The position numbers and the translations under genes are program-made. Positions 1-11,105 of a stretch of 64,000 nucleotides of DNA are shown here, piece by piece. The stretch is from NCBI GenBank assembly GCA_028023455.1, contig JAQFVV010000013.1, positions 372,001 to 436,000 of the forward strand. The letters are read 5' to 3'. Below the pieces are notes generated by a model. That model ran no database searches. It saw only the letters and a program-made list of their open reading frames with translations, and was not told where the DNA came from. The stretch comes from Epiperipatus broadwayi (lineage: Eukaryota > Onychophora > Udeonychophora > Euonychophora > Peripatidae). Within the stretch, counting starts at the first letter, position 1; each line of letters opens with the position of its first letter.

Positions 1-59
1 ATGGAATGAACTTTAATTAATGGACTGTTATAACTATAGCCTAAAGTCATTCATATTTT

Positions 60-540
60 TCTTATAGTTTATATTAAATATATGTGTGCATAAATAATTA
101 AATATTAATGTTTGCTTAATTGTTATTTTGTCTATTTTTTCTTTCTTTCTTGCATCATCAGTAATTTAATGTAGTTATTTTATGTAATAAGTAAATATGT
201 TGGATCCTGAGAAAGAGGGTGAGCTGGTCATGGGATATTTCAAATAGATTGTGGGTCTGTCATTGAAGGCATGCTAATTATAAATTATGGTTAGCTAGTG
301 CCAGAGGTTTACCTTTAAACAAATAAAATGCTTTGGACGGCTGGGGTTTGAATCTAGCAGTCAAGGTGGGCAATGGTCTGAAAAGGTGTTTGTATTATGC
401 TTTGCATAGTTCAGTCTGACCATCAATATTATTGATGGCTCTACTATCAATGATATTCTTTTCTCTGTTTGAAGGGCCAGTCCATTCATGTAATATTAAA
501 AATATAAAATTTAAAATTATGTTAAATAAGGTTGAAACCC
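60..540. repeat. Dispersed repeat R1, copy 1
   Basis: A non-coding repeat of roughly 450 bp that recurs at 27250-27720 and, in part, at 2880-3060. Shared landmarks in order are a TTTCTTTC-type pyrimidine run, a GAGCTGGTCATGGG-like block, AAATAAAATGCTTTGGA, a GGTTTGAATC block that resembles a tRNA B box, and a final ATATTGTTGATGGCT segment. The B-box-like block hints at a tRNA-derived SINE, but I find no convincing A box. Copies differ by many substitutions, so the family is old. No coding potential is seen. Confidence 0.7.
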
Positions 541-639
541 ATTCAAACAATTTTTATAAAATGGACTTGGTTCAATATATATTATTTGTAACTTTTTAGT
601 GTTCAGATATTTTTGTAATTAGTCTTATTCCAATGTAAA

Positions 640-1140
640 AAGGAGAATAAAAACAATGTCATCTCTATGTGATATTTGAAAAAAAAATCATGCTTATTAA
701 AACCAATTCCAATATTTTGTTTATGAAGGAATCATTTTAAAAATAGAAATTTTTACAATCAAGAGAAATTAAAATTTTATTAATTTTGTTTTAAAATCAC
801 TTTTTGCAATCAAGATAAATTAAGATTTATTTTTATTTCTAAATTAATTGATGGTAAAAACTTTTCAGTGTAAGTTTTATAAAAAATATCTATCACTGCA
901 TCATTGAAAATGTACAGAACCAATATCAACATGTATGTGAAATATTTTATTGTCATATTGTATTGTCATTGATTTTTTTTATGTGCACAAAATTTTAAGG
1001 AGATCCAATTGAGAGAAGTATATTAAAAATCAATTACAAAATGTATCCCTATCAAACAAACAGAGTTTCAAAGTTAAATAAAAGCAATTAAAAATATAAA
1101 TTAAAATTTTAAAATTTTTTCAGTATATTAAATTCACTGT
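640..1140. repeat. Dispersed repeat R2, copy 1
   Basis: This stretch aligns by eye with 33050-33510. Both have ATCAAGATAAATTAAGAT-like sequence, an AATTAATTGATGGTAAA or AATTAACTGTAAAC block, CATCATTGAAAA, CAACATG, then GAGAAGTATATTAAAAA or TAGAAGTATATTAAAAA and an A-rich AAATAAAAG tail. It is strongly AT-rich and has no open frame. The A-rich 3' side would fit a retroposed sequence, but no terminal duplication is visible. Confidence 0.5.
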
Positions 1141-1909
1141 AAATTTCAAAATAAAACCTTTAATTCAGAAATAAATGCTTCATGATCTGTAACAGTTTTT
1201 TGTATTAAAAAATATAACAATGTAAATTATGTACAAATTAAAAGTGGAAATTAACTTACAAAAGATTCCAAGTAATTTTTTTCAAAAATTTTTTAGTATA
1301 TTTAAACTTAGCATTTATTATAGTTACAATGTTGTATATTAATTTGTTTAAAAGATTGTAAAAATAATTGTTTATTAATCTGCTTTCAAACAATTTATTT
1401 TTGCCTATTATAATAAAGTTTACTTAAACTTCTAGGTAGATTTAATATTAATATGTTTTAATCAATGCTTTTATTTGCAAACAAAAGTTGTAAATGGATT
1501 CCATTCACTACTTTAATTGTAGTGTTGTTTTAGTAACAAATTTTTGATATTCTATTGGTTTATTTAAGCATGAAGACGAATGTAATATATATTGTACCAA
1601 CATTCTGTTGGTACATAATAATTTTGTTTAAAAAATTATTAAAATAAAAAACTTTCATCAAAGAAAATGTAAGATTAAAAATCTAAAAGTTTTATAAAAG
1701 AAGTAAAGAGTTTTTTTATTATTATTAATTGAAATATAAGTTAAAAGTTTAAAAATATAAATCTCTTTTTATTTATATTTAAAAAAAAGTTTTCTTAAAA
1801 CTAAATAGTGAATGGATCTGAAATTATATATGAGCATGTAACTGTAAATATAAGGTATGCATATTAAATATTAAAAATAAATGAAAGTTAAAAAAATTTA
1901 AAAAACACT
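1141..1909. other. AT-rich non-coding stretch
   Basis: No gene is seen. The only structure is a hairpin at 1593-1615, with 9-bp arms TGTACCAAC/GTTGGTACA around a 5-nt loop. Confidence 0.5.
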
Positions 1910-2010
1910 CAGTGATGGCTACTAATTAAAAATATAAAACAACAAGTTTTGCAATGGTTACTAATTAAAAATATAAAACAACAAGTTCAGTGATGGCTAT
2001 TAATTAAAAG
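1910..2010. repeat. 39-bp tandem repeat, about 2.6 copies
   Basis: The block CACTAATTAAAAATATAAAA-type sequence preceded by CAGTGATGGCT recurs with a period of 39 bp: ACTAATTAAAA starts near 1921 and 1960, and a third ATTAATTAAAA near 1999. Copies are nearly identical apart from CAGTGATGGCT versus TTGCAATGGTT. It is non-coding. Confidence 0.8.
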
Positions 2011-2879
2011 CTTATCTTCAAAAGATTAGCTACTGATGAAAAGAACTTTGACAACAGATATTGCTGGAGGATATCAAAATGACAACACATCTTTTATATA
2101 AATAATACATTTTTTATTGGACAGTTAGTTTCATTTGAGTTGCATTAGTTGCATTAGTTGTGTTTGAGTTGCATAAGAGAAAAAATTGAGATAACAGTTC
2201 AGTGAGTTATATCAGTCAGTTTATTATGTATCCAGAATCAAGAATGCAGTGTTAAAACCCCACAAAACATACGACTTTCTTCAGTCTGAAGTCCAATGAA
2301 AACAGCCAACCTACCTGATAAAAGTGATGCCTGCATAACAATCTGAAGCCACTCACTATCTAATTGTCTTAAAGAAAATGCCTCAGAATAATAAGCATCA
2401 AATCTCCACAAGAAAATTTCAAATTTAACCGGTTAGAAATATTTCCTCAGAAGCAGCAAACAGCAAGAAGTATTCACGTTAAAAATCCTTGGTAATAACA
2501 TTTTTCTTATTTCTAAAATAGCCATCACATTTGTAAAACTCCAAGAGTCAAGTTTAAGAACTCTATAGCATACATAGATGAACTATTAATATGTATGTTT
2601 AAAATGTTGTGTGTGTTAATGTGTTAGTATATATTGATGTCATTGTATTTTAAATTTTAAATATTATTTAATGATTTCTCATAACATATTATAGTGTGTG
2701 AATTAAAAATGTGCATGTGTTATATTAGTTAAATAAGATTTATAAAATATTTAAAATTAGTTTTAAAAAATGTTAATTAAAATAAATTGTCTTTAAAATT
2801 AAAACTTTAATTTGTCGGTCGATTCTTTATCATTAATTAAGTAAATTTTACCACTAGTTAAATTTAGTAAAGTGTTGTT
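2011..2879. other. Gene-free stretch
   Basis: Non-coding. Between 2040 and 2560 base composition is less extreme than in its neighbours, but I recognise no element there; 2580-2879 returns to simple AT-rich sequence. Confidence 0.4.
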
Positions 2880-3060
2880 GTAGTTTCGATTGAGCTAGTC
2901 ATGGGATAATCTTAGGTGCTGAGCTAGTTTGCCATCGTTTGAAGCATGTTAATTCACCCTTTGGGGTAGTTAGCTGGCACCCAGAATATTTCAAAACAAA
3001 AGAGCACTTTGAATGATTGGTGTTAAAGTCAGCAGCCAGAGAAGAAGTTATGTCTTGGAA
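2880..3060. repeat. Dispersed repeat R1, partial copy
   Basis: GAGCTAGTCATGGGAT, GAAGCATGTTAATT and the TAGTTAGCTGGCACC block match the middle of the copy at 60-540 and the copy at 27250-27720. The B-box-like and terminal parts are diverged or absent. Confidence 0.55.
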
Positions 3061-3482
3061 ATGTAATGCTAATTATATATTTTATAACTGTCGTTTGGAT
3101 ATACGTACTCTCTGAGTATGTTATTCTCTGCCTAAGAGGCCGGTATGAACACAGAATTAGTGAAACCGGTACAATATATTTATATAAATCAACTAGAGAA
3201 TAAGGAAAGTAGGAAGTATTGATGATCAAACTTATCAATTGCTAAGTTATGAGTTTTAAATTTGCTAATTTATTTTTATTCTTCAGATAAGGAAAACTAA
3301 ATAATTTTATTGGTCAATACTGAGTGCCTAGCTTTGTTGATTATGGACCTGGTATTTGGAATTAAACAACTTTGTAAACCAAATTAGAAACTCAAAATAA
3401 ATTTGGAAATATTTGGAACAAATTTTATTTAGTGTGGATATAAATCTCAAGTTTGGAGCTTGGCATTTAAATTTTTCAATTA

Positions 3483-3594
3483 ATACATGAGTTTCTTTAT
3501 ATATATATTACATCACCACAATCCATTGTCAAATCAATATACATGAGTTTCTTTATATATATATTACATCACCACAATCCATTGTCAAATCAAT
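3483..3594. repeat. 56-bp perfect tandem duplication
   Basis: Two adjacent copies of the same 56-bp unit (3483-3538 and 3539-3594), each opening ATACATGAGTTTC and ending GTCAAATCAAT. They show no mismatch by eye, so the duplication is recent. Confidence 0.9.
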
Positions 3595-3599
3595 AGTAC

Positions 3600-4660
3600 A
3601 AATAAACATAAGATGGACATCCACTTTTTATCCTTTTCTAAATGTTTAAATAGAATATAAATCATTAAAACTAGCAATGACAGTTAATGAATTGAAATTA
3701 TAAATCAGCTAAATTTTAAATAAACTTGATTCACATTGTAGATATATTATTAATAAGCAATCATTTTTACAACATTTCATACAAACTATTCAACTATACT
3801 TTAGTGTATAGTATATTTAAGCACCAACTAGCTAAGTAGTCAATATATGTAAATTGTCATTATAGCCCTCATACTAAGACTTCAACCAATAAATATTTCA
3901 GCAATATGTTGTCAAAATGACATTGAATAAGCAGAAATGATACCTACTTTCTATTCTTATCTAAATACTTGAATAGAGTGTAAATGTTAAAAATAGTTAA
4001 TGAACAGAAATTATAAGTTTCAGTTGAGATATTTAAATAAACTTTACTCAAATTTTCCATGATAGACTGTTTTAGATAAATTAATAATCATTTTTATCAT
4101 CTTAAAATAAATTATTCTATAATACTATAAGTACAATATGTCATAAATGCTAATAATTAATTGATCATTATATATATAATGACATTACAACCTTCATGAT
4201 TATACTTCAACTAATACATATTTTAACATTTTGCTATCAATGCAATGAATGCTATTAATAGGCAGAAAATAGTTTTCCATTTTCTATCATTGCTAGTCCA
4301 TATAAGTATGTAGAGAGGAATAGGGAGCAGATGTTTGCTTATACCTATTCATAACATTGGCTTATTAGACTGTTGAAATATTTATTGGTTGAAGAAGTAT
4401 AAGCATGAGCTATAGACATTTATAATTTACATATATATATATAATTACTTCACACACATTTTTCATGTTTATAACGTTTCCAAAAAATATATTACCAACT
4501 GTTGTCAAGGCAACATTATGAAAGAGTAGAAAATGAGGCTTTTTTTTTTACAATCTATTTGTAATATTCCTTTGACAATGAGTGCTAAAATACTTTTTAG
4601 CAATGTTATAAACACGAGGACTCTTTAAGAAGTAATTATATATATATAATAATCAGTTAG
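3600..4660. repeat. Nested diverged tandem and inverted repeats
   Basis: A block of about 330 bp (3600-3930) is repeated in diverged form at 3930-4270. Both carry a CTTTTTATC or CTTATCTAAAT start, an ATAAACTT block, CTTCAACCAATAAATATTTC or CTTCAACTAATACATATTTT, and TGTTGTCAAAATGACATTGA-like sequence. At 4370-4420 the ATAAATATTTC block reappears inverted. A further inverted pair joins 4430-4490 and 4590-4650 around TATAATTACTTC. The AAGGCAACATT motif near 4505-4520 also links to repeat R5 at 32.3 and 56.6 kb. Confidence 0.55.
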
Positions 4661-4910
4661 CTATTGGTAATTACAAGATTTCATATTTTATGATGCACTC
4701 CTCCAAAGCATATTATAAATATTGAACTATTTCTAAGTATGTAATTTTCTAGCCACACTGTCTACTATACTTGTACTCCATCAAAACCCAATTTGTTAAG
4801 TGAATTGGAGATTTGAAATACATGAACATTTTTACAAAAGTCTTTTTTTATTTATATATTTTAATTACAACCAATTTGATTTTGTAGTTTGAATATTTCA
4901 ATAATTAACA

Positions 4911-4942
<32 letters not shown>

Positions 4943-4946
<4 letters not shown>

Positions 4947-5006
4947 CTTGTTTTGTTTATCATATATATATATATATATATATATATGATAAACAAAACA
5001 AGTTAT
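4943..5006. repeat. 64-bp palindrome with an AT-dinucleotide core
   Basis: The left arm ATAACTTGTTTTGTTTATC and its exact reverse complement flank a pure alternating AT core, which makes a perfect inverted repeat. The upstream (AT)n tract starts near 4914. AT palindromes of this kind can extrude as cruciforms and are often unstable. Confidence 0.9.
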
Positions 5007-5133
5007 ACATTTTGTAACTTGCTATAGTTTGCATTATATGTTACTAGATAGAGCTTTACCAATAGCCCACTATCAAGCTTAGTTCACATAAACACTGAGA
5101 GAGATAGAATTAAATATCTCTTTCAAATTGTCT

Positions 5134-5183
5134 CCAATTATTAAATCATGGTTTCGAGCTAATTGGCTCATGTCAGTAAAGGG
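5134..5183 (-). ncRNA. Hammerhead-like module, degenerate (family A, left arm)
   Basis: On the minus strand: CUUUA, then CUGACAU (a mutated CUGAUGA), a GAGC/GCUC hairpin with a CAAUUA loop, GAAA, and CCAUGAUUU. The sister arm shows that stem III was probably the palindrome ACCAUGGU. The changed core bases predict little or no activity. Recognition rests on its sharing the architecture of better copies elsewhere in the window. Confidence 0.4.
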
Positions 5184-5578
5184 TAGGAAGACCCAGAAAC
5201 TAGATCTAAACTCTACCTCTACTAAACATTATTTATGAAACTTATTTCTATCAGTTTGAAAGCACGAATTTTTCAGATACGTAAATATCTTCAAATCCAG
5301 CCAAACAAACTAGATTGCTATATGGGTCTGAATTCAGTTCTGTTTCACCATATAGTAAAAGCCTCTGCAATCATTTTTGCAATGATATAGATTGCAGAGG
5401 ATTTTACTATATGATGAAACTGAACTGAATTCAGACCCATATAGCTATCTAGTTTGTTTGGCTGGATTTGAAGATATTTATGTATCTGAAAAATTTGTGC
5501 TTTCAAACTGATAGAAATAAGTTTCATAAATACTGTTTAGTGAAGGTGGAGTTTAGATCTAGTTTATGGATCTTCCTA

Positions 5579-5622
5579 CCCTTTACTGATGTAAGCCAAT
5601 TAGCTCAAAACCATGGTTTAAA
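5579..5622 (+). ncRNA. Hammerhead-like module, degenerate (family A, right arm)
   Basis: CUUUA precedes CUGAUGU (5586-5592), followed by an AGC/GCU hairpin, AAAA in place of GAAA, the self-complementary ACCAUGGU, U, and UAAAAG, which can pair with CUUUA. It differs from the hammerhead core at A9 and G12, so it is probably inactive now. The left arm keeps the GAAA that this arm has lost. Confidence 0.4.
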
Positions 5623-5738
5623 AGTTGGAGACAATTTGAAAAAGATACTTAATTCTATCTCTCTGTGTTTATGTGAACTAAGCTTGATAGTGGGCTATTA
5701 GTAAAGCTCCATGTAGTAACACACACATATATATATAT

Positions 5739-7176
5739 TGTACCATTTATTTATGTATATGGTACAAATTACTATTTAATATTGTGTATCATTTAAATAA
5801 TAAAAGAGAGAACCCGATCTTTAATTTTTTTTTGTAATATAATGTTGTTTTAAGAAAAACATACAGTGAAAATTTAATTTTTCTTTTTTTTAATATAAGT
5901 TAACTAAAATAAATTCAATGTTGGAAAGTGCATACTGAATAATTGATTCAATAGTGAAAGAAAATTTCAAAAGTAAAAGATTGCTATCAGAAACAACTTT
6001 CTGATAGTAATTAAAAATGGCAGAAATTTGTAATAAAAAAAATAAGAAATAATGTAGAAGTTTATAAAATAGAACAAAAGGTAAAAAAGGAATATGCGCA
6101 GAACTTTGAAAAAGAATCTGGGGATATAAAAGGAGCCGACAGGTTTGAAAAGTGTCTTTTGTTTTGTTGTTCCAGAGAGTGTTGAGCAATTTGAAGTGCC
6201 TCGTATTTTTTTTATACAAAAAAAATATTAATATAAATGTGTCCACTTAGATAGGAACTGAAATCACTCGCCATGAGTGAATATAACTCTATCATTTGCT
6301 GACACTTTCTCTTGAGAAAAGTCACCTAGATCGTTGTCTGGATCTACCTAAATTTGATCGGAGATTTGGAAGAAGTAAAACTAAAAAAACAACTACTGTG
6401 GACTACTCACTAACTGAATTGGACATTGGAGGATCAAGGACCTACTTAAATATCAACTTACCGGTACGTTAATGGCCATAACTTTTACATAAAGCTTTAT
6501 GAATAGAGTTTTGAATGAAATGTTATCCCATAATTTTTTTGGATCGAAATTTGTGAACTGAGAAGTGAACGAAACTGTTACCATGGAAAAATAAGACACT
6601 AAATAGTTATTACTTCAATATTTGAATCAAATTATTAAATTCATATGCACAATACTTTCCAATATTGTCTTAATAATAAATATTAAATGTTTGAGGGGCT
6701 AGAATAAATCTTTGTTATTAGCTTAACTTTCATTGTGCGTGTATAAAATTAATGTTATTATATTTAAGTTTTATATTTAGTTATTAAAATTCAAATTAGT
6801 ATACAAATTACCTTTGCTAAATAGATTTATTTTTCTTAATTAAGTCAAAGGGGAATATCTTCTACTTAACAGGAATTTTAACCCAGATTGTATAGTTATT
6901 ACTTTACGAGCTACAATATGTTTGACGCAGACAAAGTGGGTCTAATGACTCTGGTGCCCTCATGTAGAAATTAAAAACTGATTCAGCTCACAATTGTACT
7001 CAGTAATAATTCTAGGCTAAGCTGATCAGGAAAGATAGTTATGTTTTTAGAATAATAATGAAATGTTCTTTTTTTTAAATAAAATAAATGAACATTTATT
7101 TTTCATTTGCATAACTTGATCAACTTGTGTATTTATAATGTGTATAGAAGCCTAGAAATACAGAAAATGTTATAAT
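5739..7176 (+). repeat. 5' LTR
   Basis: It begins TGTACCATTTATTTATG and ends TTATAAT, and matches 11106-12559 along its whole length with scattered substitutions. A block of about 20 bp found in the 3' LTR near 11397-11420 is missing here. Substitutions include C-to-T changes at former CG sites (TCTCGAG to TCTTGAG near 6310). The outer ends are not TG...CA. The LTR is unusually long for this group and holds the exon-like frame described at 11659, which is broken by a stop in this copy. Confidence 0.9.
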
Positions 7177-7193
7177 GGCTTGTCCAACTCGGG
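7176..7193 (+). promoter_or_regulatory. Candidate tRNA primer-binding site
   Basis: TGG follows directly at the end of the 5' LTR, as expected for pairing with the CCA end of a tRNA, and continues CTTGTCCAACTCGGG. I cannot name the matching tRNA. Position is the main support. Confidence 0.45.
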
Positions 7194-7630
7194 CTTATGA
7201 AAAAAAACAAAACCACAGCCTGAGAAAATTTAAAAAATGGCATAAAATTGAGAATTTAATGTCCATAGCTGGAAAATAAATATGACCCCAAATAGTGTGC
7301 AAGTCTAAAAAGTTATTGCATACAATTACAAAAGTTTTTTTTTAAGAATATAAGATTTTAAATAAGTTTATATTGAAACAAAATAATAGCAGATAAATTA
7401 AATAATAAATAAAATTGATCAAAGGCTAGTAATGACAGTAAAGGTAGAGAGGGATGGGAGATTATAAGGTGATAAAAGAGAGAGGTTTCGGTGAACGAAT
7501 TTATTAGCAAAGCAAAATAAAATATTGAATTTATATCGTAACAATTGATGAAGTTAAGATTTTTTTTACTACAGCAAAAATAAACAACACAGCATATATT
7601 AAATTGAGAAGTAATAAAAATATACACAAT

Positions 7631-7810
7631 ATGGCAGAAGGCGAGAAAGAATTAAAAGAGGGCATGGAACCCTCATAAGAAAACTATTACACGAATTCAA
7701 AATCGAATTCAAAGAATATATAAAGAAAGAAACTGCAGAGATGGTCAGAAAATTAAAAGAAGAAATAAAAGAACCAGTAAAAAAAAGAGGAAAAGGTGAA
7801 GAAATAAAGT
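7631..7810 (+). pseudogene. gag remnant (N-terminal fragment)
   Basis: An ATG at 7631 opens a short Lys/Glu-rich peptide (MAEGEKELKEG), which after a frame slip continues as a charged, coiled-coil-like stretch (RKLLHEFKIEFKEYIKKE) up to the stop near 7811. Charged helical N-termini are common in Ty3/gypsy Gag. No capsid core and no CCHC zinc knuckle are found before the protease begins about 50 codons later, so most of gag has been deleted. Assignment is by position and composition only. Confidence 0.45.
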
Positions 7811-8288
7811 GATCAGTAGAACAACAGAAGAAAAGAGGATAAATAATTTTATTTGTGAGTGGGATGGCGAATCGATTAAGTACACATCTCAAGAATGCCC
7901 AAAGGTTGTTTTGCAAATGAATGATGTCAAGGTAGAGACATTGTGGGATTCTGGCAGCCAGATATCAATAATGTCAGGAACAATGTATGAACACATGCGG
8001 AGTTAACCCATAGAGATACCAACTCTACCAGTGAAAAACACGCAAATAACATTGGCAAATAACAAAAAAGCACAATTGGGCTTAAAACAAGTTTGGGTGC
8101 AAATTAAAATAAGGAATAAAATTATGCCACACACACTATTAATTCTAAAAGGGTTGGTACATGAAGCCATATTGGGGTCAGATTTTATGCACAAAACTGG
8201 GTGTATGATCAATTATAAAGATTATCTGCGATGGGGAAGAAGTGGAGTTCTGGTTGCGGATGAGAATGAACCAGCAAAACATATGTAA
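7809..8288 (+). pseudogene. Retropepsin-type aspartic protease, interrupted
   Basis: The first part (7809-8006) ends shortly after LWDSGSQISIMS, which carries the retropepsin active-site D-S-G. After a stop and frame change near 8005 the reading continues with TLANNKKAQLGLK and EAILGSDFMHKTG, matching the flap-to-C-terminal (I-L-G-x-D) region of Ty3/gypsy proteases. The enzyme would cleave Gag-Pol. The stop separates the catalytic Asp from the C-terminal half, so this copy is inactive. Confidence 0.8.
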
Positions 8289-8399
8289 TATGGAGGTTGG
8301 GATAGAACAGCCTTCAATACAAGGCATGGATTGATGAGATAATAAATGAAGCGAATGAAGGATGGAAAGAGGACCTAAAAGAAGTTCTAATTGAATATA

Positions 8400-9050
8400 A
8401 ATCAAATTTTTCAGATAAACCCAGGGTTATTAAAGGGTATCAGCACAGGATCAAGGTCACTGACAGTACACCATACCAGGCAAGATCATAGTGCCACACC
8501 AATATAGAGCTGAGGTAGAGAGAGAATTAGCTAAAATAGAGGAGTGGGATATTATTACTAAGGGTTTGTCAGCATATAATAACCCATTGGTGGTTGTAAA
8601 AAAAAAGATGGAGCCATAAGACTGTGTTTGGATGCTAGGCAATTGAACAAGATTACATGGCCAGATCAAAATGTTCCACCTCCAATTAATGAGTTGGTAA
8701 ATAAATTCCAGGAAAAAAAGATATTTTCCACATTAGACCTGACTGCCAGCTATTGGCAGATCAAGTTACACCCTGCTGACCAAGTTACATCCTGCTGACT
8801 AGAAGTACACAGCATTTCAATATAATGGTATATCGTACCAATTTAACAGAATGTCTTTTGGTCTCAAGAATAGTGGAGCAGGCCTGTTAAAATGTCTTGA
8901 CCATGTGCTGTCCCCTGAGATCAAAAAGTTAATTACTATCTACATAGATGATGTGATTATTGCATTTAATAACTCTCAGGAGCACTTACAACACCTCAAG
9001 TTGTTTCTACAAGAGTGCAATATGAAGGATATTTCACATTAATTTACAAA
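8400..9050 (+). pseudogene. Ty3/gypsy reverse transcriptase, multiply broken
   Basis: Recognisable RT blocks in order: a degraded fingers region near 8420-8640 with several stops, DLTASYWQIKL near 8737 (motif A), FNRMSFGLKNSG near 8842-8875 (motif B-like), and IYIDDVII near 8938-8960 (motif C, catalytic Asp pair). The strongest open part is 8851-9042. A short local repeat (AAGTTACACCCTGCTGACC, then the same again) at 8763-8800 is a small duplication that breaks the frame before motif B. The protein would copy the element RNA. Confidence 0.88.
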
Positions 9051-9054
9051 AAAG

Positions 9055-9750
9055 CTGTTTAGCAGTGGAAGAAGTGAATTTCTTAGGGCACTTAATTGAT
9101 GCTAATGGAATCAGACCCCACCCAGACAAAATCCAGGCAATACGAGATTTCCCAGCCCCTTGAACACCAAAACAGGTGAGATCATTTTTGGGGCTGCGTA
9201 ATTTCTACAATAAATTTTACAAAAACTTTGCTTCAGACATGGAGCCTCTGCTGCAATTATTATGTAAGGGAAGGTCATGGAAATGGATGGAAGAGCACGA
9301 GACCAATTTTAGGGTTATTAAAGAGAAATTCCTTAGCCAAGTGATGTTGGTTTACCCTGACCTAAGGAAACCGTTTATTGTTCAGGTAGACAGTAGTGGG
9401 TATGGGTTAGGTGCAGCTCTTATGCAAGCTCAAGAGGATGGTAACTTGGGCATAAGTTATTTTTTCAGCAGACCATTGAGAGGTGCAGAGATTAATTACA
9501 GTGTAACAGAGAAAGAGGCCTTGGTGGTAGTGTGGGCATTTCAGAAGTTCTGCCAATTCTTGATAGGATCGGAAATGATTGTTAGAACGATAATAAGAGC
9601 CTGGAATTCGTAAACCACAGTTATTTAACAAATAGTAGGCTAATCCGATGGAGCCTTTTTCTCCAGGAGTTCAATTATTCCATCCAGTATTGTAAAGGCA
9701 CTGAAAATGTGGTAGTGGACACATTGAGCCGGAATATTGTTCCTGATACC
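9055..9750 (+). pseudogene. RT thumb and RNase H domain
   Basis: Upstream of 9176 a broken stretch carries EVNFLGHLIDANG-type RT thumb sequence. 9176-9613 is open and reads RSFLGLRNFYNKF, then the RNase H start VDSSGYGLGAAL (catalytic Asp) and TEKEALVVVWAFQKF (catalytic Glu). A frameshift near 9590 follows; the region continues to a VVVDTLSR block near 9710-9735, matching the usual end of the Ty3/gypsy RNase H (DALSR). It removes the RNA strand during reverse transcription. Disabled here by frame breaks. Confidence 0.87.
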
Positions 9751-9989
9751 CAGGACCATCTGCAGATGGAAAATATCTGTTTGACAAGTGTAGAATTAGA
9801 AACAGACACTGTAGTAGAAGGATTGAGACACTTAGGAAAGGTACAATGACAAAGCCCTACCTACAAGAAAATTATTGACCAACTAGAAGACAAAGCTGAA
9901 GTGGGAGAAACAGCAGACACTAATGCTGGTGAGAGATACTTAAAGAAGGGATACTGTGGTATATCACTCACCCACAAAGGGATCAGTGG

Positions 9990-10900
9990 AAAATGATTAT
10001 ACCAGAAAGTTTACAGGAAGGACTTATTGAGTATACCCATCATTTGTATGGGCACTATGGTGTAAATAAAGTGGAAGGCTTATTGAGGACATGGTTCCAT
10101 TGGCCAAATATGAGAGCACAGGTCACCAGGATAGTAAGCTCATGCGAAATGGGTCAGAAGACAAAACCAGCAAACAAGTCATATCAAGGTCCATTGAATC
10201 CTATCATCCCAAAGAACTCAATGACCTGGTGGCTATTGATTTCTATGGACCATTACCAGCTTTTGGGAAAATGAAATATCTACTAGTAGTATATGATCTT
10301 TTTCCAAAATGGGTGTCGGCATATCCGGTGACCCAGGCCAATACTAGCAATGCCATACAAGCCCTTGAGGTACGATATTTTAAAAGGGTAGGCAAAACAA
10401 AAGCTATTTTGTCAGACCATGGTACATCTTTCACACCTTATGATTGGCAACAGTGGATAGAGAGGATGGAGGTAAAACACATATTGTCATCCATATGAAA
10501 TCCGCAATCAAACACTTGTGAGCAGGTGTTGAGAGAGTTAGGATGCCTCTTCAGGGTATATACTGTGTCCAACCATAGAGGATGGGTGAAACAACTCCCA
10601 AGGGTGTTAAATTTCATAAATTGGACTCATAATGAATCTACCGGATTTGCACCTGTAAGACTTCAATTCGGACAAGCGATACCTCGATTGTATAAATCCG
10701 CATTACCTGCTAGTCCAGAAAACATTGATAAAGGGAGAGATCATGAAGAAGCAAGACAAAAATTGGAACACTGTGACAAGCTCTGGACCTGGCAGAAAGG
10801 AGGCCTGACTGATAAGTTTAAAACAGGGATACAGTATGTCAAAATTATCCCTGTGAGCCAAATGGGGAAGCATATTTTTAAAATGTTCCAAAATTTGTAG
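9990..10900 (+). pseudogene. Integrase (HHCC, DDE core, C-terminal part), frameshifted
   Basis: 9993 onward reads HHLYGHYGVNKVEGLL, the His pair of the zinc-binding domain, but the second Cys of the expected CxxC is Gly (CEMGQK). After a frame change near 10130 the catalytic core follows: VAIDFYGPLPAFGK (first Asp), ILSDHGTSF (second Asp) and, after a stop near 10497, EQVLRELG (expected Glu). HNESTGFAPVRLQFG near 10630-10670 matches the conserved end of the core. A C-terminal tail runs to 10900. It would insert the cDNA into the host genome; this copy cannot. Confidence 0.88.
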
Positions 10901-11105
10901 GAGGGACCTTACCAAATCAGCTGATGGGATGGTCCAAATGCTTTCAATTTAGAGAATGGTGAAGGAGAAAGGGGTACCTATAATGCTAGGTCACTGAAAC
11001 CGTATAAGTTTAGGACGTGGGTTAGAAGTACTCCATAAAGACTTATTAAGAAAAAAATTAGTTCAAACCACTATTTTTATTCTCATTTCCCTGCCCCAGT
11101 TGTAT
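10901..11105 (+). other. 3' untranslated region of the LTR element
   Basis: Short non-coding stretch between integrase and the 3' LTR. No clean polypurine tract abuts the LTR; the nearest is AAGAAAAAAATTAG near 11048. This leaves either a diverged tract or an LTR start placed slightly wrong. Confidence 0.5.

Larger units (their letters stand above)
5040..5720. mobile_element. Foldback element, family A
   Basis: Two arms of about 330 bp (5040-5371 and 5391-5720) are reverse complements of each other at roughly 90 percent identity by eye, with a ~19-nt central loop. The ends are GTTAC and GTAAC. No protein is encoded; the open frames in the arms mirror each other and are by-products. Each arm carries a hammerhead-like module. 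A segment near the centre (ATATGGGTCTGAA) also occurs at 28494-28510 inside a family B element, so the families exchange parts. The Ty3/gypsy element begins only 18 bp downstream. It would be a non-autonomous element mobilised in trans. Confidence 0.8.

Noticed and set aside
5345-5701. Two opposed frames of 60-77 codons
   Set aside because: They are mirror-image readings of the two arms of the family A foldback.
7358-8405. Several minus-strand hydrophobic frames of 70-105 codons
   Set aside because: Antisense shadows of the gypsy gag/protease region, with no family resemblance.
10901-11105. Envelope gene downstream of gypsy integrase
   Set aside because: Only about 200 bp separate integrase from the 3' LTR, with no open frame.
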